From NCBI GenBank assembly GCA_948144175.1, contig CANXME010001452.1, positions 310,001-374,000 of the forward strand: DNA of 64,000 nucleotides, read 5' to 3'. A program made the translations under genes and the position numbers. The stretch comes from Closterium sp. NIES-65. Its lineage: Eukaryota; Streptophyta; Zygnematophyceae; Desmidiales; Closteriaceae. The notes beneath the pieces were generated by a model. It ran no database searches, had not been told where the DNA came from, and saw nothing but the letters and a program-made list of their open reading frames with translations. Shown one piece after another: positions 21,884-29,859 of this stretch (position 1 is the stretch's first letter; each line of letters begins with the position of its first letter).

Positions 21884-24863
21884 TCACATGAGGCGGCCCA
21901 CATAGTGGGTGCCCTTGCATGAGGTGGTGAGGTGCGGCCACTGCACGAAGAACCGGTCCACGATGCCCAGGCGGTGCAGCAGGCGGCCTGTGAGCGACAG
22001 GTGGTCCACTCGTGCTACACTCTCCACAAACACGATGCTGCTGCTCTGCACTCCCAGCACCTGCATGAACACGATGGTGAAGGGTTGTCGGATCAGGTAA
22101 TGATGAGTCACACAAACCACATGTGAGTGCCTACAGGTGCTGCACTGCAACGCGCGCCACACTCTCCACGAACACGATGCTGCTGCTCTGCACTCCCAGC
22201 ACCTGCCACCACGATGGTAAGGGGTTGCGGAATTGGGTTCTGATGAGTCGCATGAACCGCACCCCCTTGCTCTGTTTTCCTGTGTTCTGGGACTGGCTGT
22301 GCAGGGAACGCAAAGGGAAGGAGACAGGTGTCAGATTGGAGTCAGGGAAGGTGTGAGAAGTGGGGAAGAGCAGGGGACATCCGATGTATGGTGATGAAGC
22401 TGGTGGCTGTGGGTGCAGAAAGGGAGGAGGCACCAAAGTCGATGTGGTCCCATGCACCTCCCATGCACCTCCCATGCACCTCCCATGCACCTCCCATGCA
22501 CCTCCCATGCACCTCCCATGCACCTCCCATGCACCTCCCATGCACCTCCCATGCACCTCCCATGCACCTCCCATGCACCTCCCATGCACCTCCCATGCAC
22601 CTCCCATGCACCTCCCATGCACCTCCCATGCACCTCCCATGCACCTCCCATGCACCTCCCATGCACCTCCCATGCACCTCCCATGCACCTCCCATGCACC
22701 TCACATGCACCTCACATGCACCTCACATGCCCCTCACATGCCCCTCACATGCCCCTCACGTGCCCCTCACATGCACCTCACATGCAGTGTGAAAACGGCG
22801 ATGCAGATTGGCAGGCAGGTGCCCGGCCCGTTGCAGAGCAGCTGCATATGCATGGAGCGAGACGGATGGACAAGGACGGGCACAGATGGGCAAGAATGAT
22901 GAGCTGTGATGAGAGAAGAGCGCAGGAATGCTATGATGAATGCTATGCCATGGAATGGCATGCCACTGAGTGGCAGGTCCACGAGAAATCAGACTGTAAC
23001 AGAAACGAAGCCACAGCAGCACAAGAGACAAGAGGAAAGCGGCATGGATGGACGCACCAGTTGGGGTCTGACACGCGCCACAAGCAGCATGGCGTGCAGC
23101 GTGGCGGCGATGGTGGTGAGCACTGAGGTGAGGTATGACTGCCCCACCTCTCGACTCCGATACACCGATAGGTACGAGGGGGGCGGGACAGGCAAGGCGG
23201 GAGCAGGCGCTTCCTGCTATGCATGGGATGTGCGAGCAGGAGTGGGGAAAACGCAGGATGAGCATGGAGGTGACGTATAAGTGCTCCACCTCTCGACTGC
23301 AATACCCCGATAGGTACGAAGGGGGGGGGCGGCCGAGGCAGGGGCGAGGGGGGAAGTGGTTGCTTTCTGGAATGGGGGGGGATGGGAGTGGGGACGGTGT
23401 AAGCGCAGGATGAGGATAAGTGCAGAATGAGGATAAGCGCAAAAAGAGGATAAGCGCAAGATGAGTGGTGGGTCTCACCTGTGCGAGGGCTTGCTCTAGC
23501 TGGCGTGCCTTGGGCAGGCTGATGGCGTCGGTGGCAGCAGCGATGTAGCAGCGCGGGCTGTAGCGCCCGTGGTCCAGCGCACCCACCAGACACAGCATCT
23601 CCGCCGTGTGGCCCCCTGGGAGAGGGGGAGACAAGGAGGGGGCATGGGGGGGGAGGGAATGAGTGTGGAAGGAGCAGGGAGGGTGAACACGTATGTGTGT
23701 GGTCCAGGGCGCTCACAAGACACAGCATCTCCGCTGTGTGGGCCGCTGGGGGAGGGGGGGGAGGGGAGGGGGAAGAGAGGCGCGAATTGGCAGGCTGATG
23801 GGAGCAGATGTAGCAGCGCGGGCTGTAGCGCCCACTGTCCAGGGCGCTCACCAGACACATCATCTCCGCCGTGTGGCCGCCTGAGGGGGCGGAGGAAAGG
23901 CAGGGGCGCGGGGCGGAAGGGAGTAATTGTGGAAGGAGCAGGGAGGGTGAACACGTATGTGTGTGGTCCAGGGCGCCCACCACACACAGCATCTCCGCCG
24001 TGTGGCCCCCTGGGAGGACGGGGAAAGGGAGAGGCGTATGTGGAGGGTAGCGGCGCAGGCGGAGGAAGCATGCAGGGGGGAGGAAGGTGCAGGAGGTAGG
24101 GGGTGCGCAGCAGCAAGGCGAGCATGAGTGAGTGTGGGGGAAGCAGGGGGGGTGAAACTTGTATGGCGTGCGAAAAGGGGTTGCCTGTGTGTGGGGAGAA
24201 AGAAAGGGCACAGGGTGCAGCGCAGCAAGGATTGTGTGGAGCAACGGTGCTGCGCGGCTGCATGAAACACGAGCTGCTGAAGCTGCAGTGAGGTTGGAAA
24301 ACGAGCGTGAGGGCGGAAGGTGATGTGGGGGGGGAGGAAAAGATGCATGTGTAGTGGAGAACGGGGGAGGGGAGCAAGGGGGAGTGCGAATGTGAGCACC
24401 TGAGCCCAGCACGATAAGAACCTGAGCCAAGCACGATAAGCACCTGAGCCCAGCACGATAAGAACCTGAGCCAAGCACGATAAGCACCTGAGCCCAGCAC
24501 GATAAGAACATGAGCCAAGCACGATAAGCACCTGAGCCCAGCACGATAAGCACCTGAGCCCAGCACGATAAGCACCTGAGCCCAGCACGATAAGCACCTG
24601 AGCCCAGCACGATAAGCACCTGAGCCCAGCACGATAAGCCCCTGAGCCCAGCACGATAAGCACCTGAGCGCAGCACGATGAGCACCTGAGCCCAGCACGA
24701 TGAGCGTGGAAAGGTGGTCGCCAGGAGGCCTCTTGCGGTGCGGCCGCGCCACGGCGTGCAGCACGAGCAGCACGCGCAGCAGCAGCAGAGCCACGACGGC
24801 CGTGAGGGCGAGGGAGAGCGGCGAGGCGGGCAAGGGGAGGTGTGAGAGCAGCTCAGCCGCCAT
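21884..24863 (-). CDS. ALG14: ALG14: ER anchor subunit of UDP-GlcNAc transferase, 5 exons
   Basis: ALG14 is the ER membrane protein that recruits catalytic ALG13 to the cytosolic face and helps add the second GlcNAc to dolichol-PP-GlcNAc in N-glycan assembly. My GT-AG model has exons 24863-24686, 23615-23479, 23213-23058, 22841-22782 and 22060-21884 (TGA 21884-21886), 708 bases or 235 residues, close to the 216 of the human protein. Exon 1 has a membrane segment (ALTAVVALLLLRVLLVL, about residues 19-35) and ends in VLGSG. Exon 2 continues GGHTAEMLCLVGAL and RYSPRCYIAA. Exon 3 has YRSREVGQSYLTSV, exon 4 has LLCNGPGTCLPIC, and exon 5 has SSIVFVESVARV, LSLTGRLLHRL and FFVQWP. In-frame ATGs at 24878 and 24908 could add 5 or 15 residues. 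All introns are non-coding with repeats. This is the only ordinary host gene seen. Confidence 0.9.
22152..22215 (-). repeat. Duplicate of the ALG14 exon 5 start, in intron 4
   Basis: On the minus strand this repeats the acceptor and first codons of exon 5 (GTGCTGGGAGTGCAGAGC onward, coding VLGVQSSSIVFVESVARV) with only a few changes. It then diverges after the RV codons. It could act as an alternative or decoy exon. Confidence 0.75.
22451..22783. repeat. 11-bp tandem array in ALG14 intron 4
   Basis: About 30 head-to-tail copies of CATGCACCTCC (plus strand), with the last units nearest exon 4 changed to CATGCACCTCA or CATGCCCCTCA. The array stays in perfect 11-bp phase from 22451 to the exon boundary at 22782. 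On the gene strand the near units read GTGAGG, the same as the splice donor of exon 4. Repetitive frames in this stretch are translated satellite, not genes. Confidence 0.92.
23268..23350 (-). repeat. Duplicate of the ALG14 exon 3 core, in intron 2
   Basis: On the minus strand it repeats TACCTATCGG, GTAT, and AGTCGAGAGGTGG from exon 3, followed by diverged CACTTATACGTCACCTC and then a GC-rich stretch. It lies about 140 bases upstream (gene sense) of the real exon 3. Confidence 0.7.
23700..24012 (-). repeat. Three partial copies of ALG14 exon 2 with acceptors, in intron 1
   Basis: Besides exon 2 itself, its acceptor and first half recur around 23700-23750, 23800-23885 and 23960-24012, spaced about 130-135 bases. 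The copies read GGHTAEM (or a degraded form) on the minus strand. The middle copy extends through SGRYSPRCYI. Intervening sequence shares GGTGAACACGTATGTGTGT. Recurrent tandem duplication of an exon-bearing unit is the simplest explanation. Confidence 0.75.
24397..24704. repeat. 22-bp tandem array in ALG14 exon 1/intron 1
   Basis: Fourteen units of CACCTGAGCCCAGCACGATA plus AG in exact 22-bp phase. On the gene strand each unit holds a copy of the last 16 bases of exon 1 followed by GTGCTT, the splice donor. The first unit is the real end of exon 1 (donor at 24685). Confidence 0.93.
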
Positions 24864-24950
24864 GCCTGCTGTTTCCATCGCAAAACAGGGGGGAGGGGAT
24901 TGTGACATGCGCGAATCTTGTTTGCATCTTCCTCGTCTTTCAGGGGTTGG

Positions 24951-24981
24951 GAATCATGCGAGAATGTTGCTCGCATGATTC
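24951..24981. promoter_or_regulatory. Perfect 12-bp hairpin upstream of ALG14
   Basis: GAATCATGCGAG (24951-24962) and CTCGCATGATTC (24970-24981) form a perfect inverted repeat with a 7-base loop, 43 bases upstream of the furthest in-frame ATG. It could lie in the 5' UTR or core promoter. The function is unknown. Confidence 0.6.
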
Positions 24982-25369
24982 GTGGGAGTGTTGTTAGGGT
25001 GTTGCGTGTTTTTCGAAGTGGTGCGCGTGTTTCTGGGCACTTGAAGTCAACTCCGCAGGCCCAGCTGGATGGTTTCGTGGTAGCAAACTGTTCATCGCGC
25101 TTTTCTTATTTCATGAAGCTGTAACAGACAGTGCTATTAAACTTAAATTGGTAATGTTACATTTTTTTGTCAACCCGCTTGGTATTATAATTCGGTGGAT
25201 ATTGAGATATTCGTGAAACAAATATCTTGCCAATTCTTGTGTGAACATTGCCAATATCTTGCCAATGCTTTTTGTGCAAACTTTTATTATATTATTAACT
25301 ATTTGACACGTTTTCTAAAATTATTAAATGCTTGGTCGTAGTCGATGTATCATCATTCTTGTATATAAT
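24982..25369. other. AT-rich interval without recognised gene
   Basis: Sequence upstream of ALG14, becoming strongly AT-rich towards 25369. I see no gene or repeat. Confidence 0.5.
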
Positions 25370-26946
25370 TGTGTTTTTAGCATTTTATAATCACACAATA
25401 AATTACTTCAGTCTATTCCCTATCCATAGGAACTGGATTGAGCTCGTTCGCCCAACTACACAGCTCGTGACGCTCGTTTGTGCGTCCGACTACATGAATC
25501 TATGCAATGATAGGCCTATGCGCAACACGTCACCGTTTCAACGTCTGTATGTTTTTTTTAGCCCTATTTCTTCACACAATTCCCTATTTTATCCATTTCC
25601 CTAACCATGGGAATTGGTTTGATTCATTCGCACAACTATGCAGCACATGACGCTTGTTTGCGTGTTTGGTGGCATGAATCTGTGCAATGATAGGCCAGTA
25701 CGCAACATGTCACCGTTTTATCGCCTATATGTTTTGTTTAGCCCTATTTATTTGTCAGTATAGCTACACTGTGAGATCCCCGATCGATCCTAGGGGGGGT
25801 TACAGGCGCGTTTGCCTTGGGGGTTATGGGCGCACTGACCCGCTACTGAAACAAGCCCTTTTATCCCAATGGTCTATTGGTTGGGATTCTGACATGGTAT
25901 CAAAGCGGTCTCGGGTTCGAATCCCGGTGTATGCACATGTTGGCCGTTGCCACTGTGCTCAGTCCTGGGCCTCCCAGTGTGGGGGCGTGTCAGTAGAGCT
26001 ACACTGTGAGATCCCCGATCGATCCTAGGGGGGGTTACAGGCGCGTTTGCCTTGGGGGTTATGGGCGCACTGACCCGCTACTGAAACAAGCCCTTTTATC
26101 CCAATGGTCTATTGGTTGGGATTCTGACATTATTCACACAGTTCCCTATTTTATCCATTTCCCTAGCCATAGGAACTGGTTTGAGTTCATTCGCACAACT
26201 ACGCAGCACGTGACGCTTGTTTGCGCGTTGGATGGCCTAGATCTGTGCAATGATAGGCCAGTACGCAACATGTCACCGTTTAATCGTCTATATGTTATTT
26301 TTAGCACTATTTCTTCACACATTTCCTTAGTTTATCCATTTCCCTAGCCATAGGAACTGGTTTGAGTTCATTCGCAGAACTACACAGCACGTGACGCTTG
26401 TTTGTGCGTTTGATGGCCTGAAACTGTGCAAGGATAGGCCAGTACGCAACATGTCACCGTTTCGTCGCCTATATGTTTTTTTTAGTATTTTTCTTCACAC
26501 GCTTCTCTATTTTATCCATTTCCCTAGCCACAGGAACTGTTTTAAGTTCATTCGCACAACTACGCAGCACGTGACGCTTGTTTGTGCGTTTGATGGCCTG
26601 AAAGTGTGCAAGGATAGGCCAGTACGCAACATGTCACCGTTTCGTCACCTATATGTTTTTTTTAGCCCTATTTCTTCACACAGTTCCCTAGTTTATCCAT
26701 TTCCCTAGCCACAAGAACTGGTTTGAGTTCATTCGCACAACTACGCAGCACGTGACGCTTGTTTGTGCGTTTGATGGCCTGAAAGTGTGCAAGGATAGGC
26801 CAGTACGCAACATGTCACCGTTTCGTCGCCTGTATGTTTTTTTTAGCCCTATTTCTTCACATAGTTCCCTAGTTTATCCATTTTCCTAGCCACAAGAACT
26901 GGTTTGAGTTCATTCGCACAACTACGCAGCACGTGACGCTTGTTTG
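25370..26946. repeat. 180-bp satellite array, segment 1
   Basis: Tandem monomers with a period of 180 bp: the segment CCTAGCCA(T/C)AGGAACTGG recurs near 26346, 26526, 26706 and 26887. Conserved parts include TTCATTCGCACAACTA, GCAGCACGTGACGCTTG, GATAGGCCAGTACGCAACAT and ATATGTTTTTTTTAGCCC. The first monomers (25.4-25.7 kb) are more diverged. The array is broken at 25753-26129 by a miniature LTR element and at 26946 by element F. Short frames are open because 180 is a multiple of 3; each monomer has a stop, so it is not coding. Confidence 0.92.
25753..26129 (+). mobile_element. Miniature LTR retrotransposon (SMART/TRIM-like), copy 1
   Basis: A 377-bp element with two 142-bp terminal repeats (25753-25894 and 25988-26129) that start TGTCAGTA and end TTCTGACA. 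Only 93 internal bases separate them. TTATT is duplicated at both sides (25748-25752, 26130-26134), the 5-bp signature of LTR integration. The internal part starts TGGTATCAAAGC, an initiator-Met-type primer site. A polIII-like B box GGTTCGAATCC lies at 25914-25924, and TGGTCTATTGG, close to an A box, at 25870-25880 in the LTR. It has no coding capacity and would need proteins of a full element. It sits inside the satellite. Confidence 0.88.
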
Positions 26947-27092
26947 TGTCAGAATGTTATGTTTGTCTAGCCTGAAGTGGGGTACTCAATAGTGAGTACA
27001 GCCCAACTTAGGGTTTCCTATATGTACTCAAGTGCTTGCTAGTGAACCCCCTCTTTTCTTCATTCTAAACTTTACTACTCCTAATTTTCACA
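26947..27092 (+). repeat. Element F 5' LTR
   Basis: TGTCAGAATGTTATG to TTTTCACA, partner of 28266-28411. Confidence 0.92.
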
Positions 27093-27104
27093 TGCTACCA
27101 AAGC

Positions 27105-28265
27105 AGGTCGATCCCCTTGGGTCGATCGTGTGGGTGGGCTCACCACCTCACTGCTTCCGCTGCTACTGCTACTCTCTGTGTTGCACGCCCCGTGGCGTGC
27201 AACGGAATTTTCATCCCGCTGCACGCTCCGAGCGTGCGGCGGTTTTCTGCCTGCCGTGCGCCCCGAGGCGCGCGGCGGTTTTCTTCCTGCCATGCGCCCC
27301 GAGGCGCGCGGCGGGTTTCTGCCCCGTCACTGGGCGCGTTGCTCCCGGGAGGCGCTGCGACGGGCGACGGGGACCCGCGCGTCGCCCCCCGTCGCCCGTC
27401 GTGGCCTGCGCGTGGCCGATACAGCCTGCGCGCGGCCCGTACGGGCGTGCCAGGCCCGCGCGCGGCCCGTACGGGCTGCGCCAGGCCCGCGCGCGGCTTG
27501 GGCCGCCTCCGCGCGGTTCGGGCGGCTGTGCCAGGCCCGTGGGCGGCCCGTTCTTCGCTGCCCCTGCGCTGCCCACTGTCCCCCGTGCCTCTGATGGCGC
27601 CCCACCCCTGCTGCTGTCCGTTCTCCTGAATTAGGGTTTGGGGGTGGGGGGTATGGGGGTGCAGCTTCTGTGTGCTGTCCCCTGCTCCTCCTCCTCCTTT
27701 GTCTCCCAGTGCTGCAGCTGCCGCTGAGGGGGGTGGACCTGTTGGAGGCGTCGGAGTGGTACTAAGGTGGGTGAAGGGGGAGTGGAGCTAGGGGTGAAGC
27801 AGGGGGTGTGTGTCAGGGGGGGTGGGACTGTTTGGGGAGGTTGAACGGAGGTTGCCGTCGTGTCGCCAGCACCACCTGTAGTCCGGGGAGTTGCTCCGGT
27901 AGCCCAGTTGCAGCCAGCTCTGCCAGTCGCCCGTGGGTCCGTTGCTCGTCTGCCGCTAGTTTTAGCCGCGGAGCCAGTTACTCCAGTAGTACGGAGAGTT
28001 GTTCCAGTAGCCGCTGTGACAGTGTGACTCCTGTTGCCCGTGTGTCTACAGCTTCAGCCGTCGCCTCCTATCTCCTCTCCTCTCACAGTCCCTCCTCCTC
28101 CTCACTTGCCCGTTGTGACTACCACTAGCTTTGCTCATAATTGTGAACTTTAAAATGTTGCTTCTTGTACTTGTGCTCAGAATGTGTGGTGACATTGTGA
28201 TCCACCTTGAGCTTGTTCTGCTTTGCTTGCTGTGCTGATTACCCCCCACTTTGGCTATGGGGGTG
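27105..28265 (+). other. Element F internal region
   Basis: GC-rich repeats (CGCGCGGCCCGTACGGGC-type) to about 27590, then G- and T-rich low-complexity sequence, then the copia 3' block (TTGTGCTCAGAATGTGTGG, GATCCACCTTGAGC) and CTATGGGGGTG. No protein-coding signal was recognised. Confidence 0.7.
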
Positions 28266-28411
28266 TGTCAGAATGTTATGTTTGTGTAGCCTGCAGTGGG
28301 GTACTCAATAGTGAGTACAGCCCAACTTAGGGTTTCCTATATGTACTCAACTGCTTGCTAGTGAACCCCCTCTTTTCTTCATTCTAAACTTTACTACTCC
28401 TAATTTTCATA
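28266..28411 (+). repeat. Element F 3' LTR
   Basis: 146 bp starting at TGTCAGAATGTTATG. It ends CATA where the 5' LTR has CACA. Confidence 0.92.
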
Positions 28412-28665
28412 GTTTGTGTGTTTGATGGCCTGAAACTGTGCAAGGATAGGCCAGTACGCAACATGTCACCGTTTTGTCGCTTATATGTTTTTTTTAGCCA
28501 TATTTCTTCATACAGTTCCCTAGTTTATCCATTTCCCTAGCCACAGGAACTGGTTTGAGTTCATTCGCACAACTACGCAGCACGTGATGCTTGTTTGTGC
28601 GTTTGATGGCCTGAAACTGTGCAAGGATAGGCCAGTACGCAACATGTCACCGTTTCGTCATTTAT
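28412..28665. repeat. 180-bp satellite array, segment 2
   Basis: Continues the monomer broken by element F (GTTTGTGTGTTTGATGGCC) for about 1.4 units and is cut at TTTAT by element G. Confidence 0.9.
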
Positions 28666-28800
28666 TGTCAGAACATTATAGCTTATATATTTGTGTAGGC
28701 TATAGTGGGGTATCCCATAGGGGGTACAACCCAATCAGGGTTTCCTATATGTACTCACTTCATTCATAGTTGATTCATTCTCGTTCTAGTTTCTTTCACA
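28666..28800 (+). repeat. Element G 5' LTR
   Basis: TGTCAGAACATTATAGC to TTTCTTTCACA, partner of 42751-42885. Confidence 0.95.
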
Positions 28801-28818
28801 TGGTTTCAGAGCGGTTAC
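28801..28818 (+). other. Element G primer-binding site
   Basis: TGGTTTCAGAGCGGTTAC directly after the LTR, initiator-Met-tRNA type. Confidence 0.85.
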
Positions 28819-29800
28819 GCTCTCGGCCTGTGGGTACTACTGCTTCCGCTGCTACATGCTCTGTCGCACGCCCCGTGGCGTGCGACGCATGGCGCGCGGC
28901 GATTTGCACTTTGGTGCGCGCCTCGGGGCGCGCGGCCTCGTTCTTTTCTGGCGCGCCGCCAGTCCCGGCCACTAGCCGCCCGCGCGCCGCCCGTCCCGAC
29001 CCCTAACCGTACGTGCGCCGCCCGTCCCGGCCCTTAGACGCCCGCGCGCCGCCCGTCCCGGCCCTTAGCCGCCCGTCCTGGCCCCTAGCCGCCCGCGCGC
29101 CGCCCGTCCCGGCCCTTAGCCGCCCGCGCGCCGCCCGTCCCAACCGCGCGTCGCTGCTCCAGCCCGTCGACGCCCGTGAGCCGCCCGTCCCGGCCCCACG
29201 CTGCCCGTGCGCCGCCCGTCCCGGCCCCGCGCCGTCGTCCCGGCCCCCACTCCGCCCGTGCGCCGCCCGTCCCGGCCCCACACCGCTCGTGCGCCGCCCA
29301 TTCCGGCAGCGCGCCGCCGTCCCGGCCCCACGCCGCACGTGCACTGCCCGTCCCGGCCCCGCGCCGTCGTCCCGGCCCCCACTCCGCCCGTGCGCCGCCC
29401 GTCTCGGCCCCACGCCGCCCGTGCACCGCCCGTCCCGGCCCCTCGCAGCTGCCCCGGCCCGTCGCCTGCTGCATTGCCGAGCCGCCCCCCCCACCGAGCC
29501 GCCGTGCAGCCCAGCAGCCGAGCCGTAGCCGAGCCGCTGAGCACCCCAGCAGCCGAGCCGCAGAGCAGCCGAGCCGCCCGAGCCGCCCGAGCCGCCCGAG
29601 CCGCCCGAGCCGCACGAGCCACCCGAGCCGCCAAGCCGCCCGAGTCGCCCGAGCAGCCGAGCCGCCCGGGTCGCCCGAGCCGTCGAGCCGCAGTTGCTGC
29701 AGTGCCGCCAAGTCGCCGAGTCGCCGAGTCGTCGAGCCTGCTTTTCCCACCACTGGTGAGCCCCTGCCTTACTAGCGCGCTGTCTACAGCTTGCTTGGCT
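28819..29800 (+). repeat. Element G GC-rich leader
   Basis: About 980 bases of repetitive sequence: GCCCGTCCCGGCCCC-type units first, then GCCGAGCCGCCCGA-type units after 29470. Stop-free frames through it are a by-product of composition. Confidence 0.75.
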
Positions 29801-29859
29801 GCCTGCCTTACTGCTGCTACTCCTGCTCCTGCTTCTACTAGCGGCGACCGGATGCAGCT

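Larger units (their letters stand above)
26947..28411 (+). mobile_element. Element F: gutted copia element, 1465 bp
   Basis: Two 146-bp LTRs (26947-27092 and 28266-28411; 4 differences noticed) with TSD GTTTG (26942-26946, 28412-28416) inserted in a satellite monomer that resumes without loss. The internal part keeps a primer-like site (TGCTACCAAAGC, 27093-27104), a GC-rich leader and, from about 28160, the conserved 3' block and polypurine tract. The middle shows short low-complexity tracts and no gag or pol frame. It is non-autonomous or a deletion derivative. Confidence 0.92.

Noticed and set aside
22328-23126. Open frames coding repeats such as MHLPCTSHAPP
   Set aside because: Translation of the 11-bp satellite, open in all frames of both strands because 11 is not a multiple of 3.
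24397-24704. CRISPR-like array of regular 22-bp repeats
   Set aside because: The units are contiguous with no spacers, lie in a eukaryotic intron and derive from the exon 1 junction.
26391-26708. A repeated small protein (MTLVCAFDGLK-type) coded by the satellite
   Set aside because: 180 is a multiple of 3, so any frame repeats per monomer; a stop interrupts each unit and no start context or homology is apparent.
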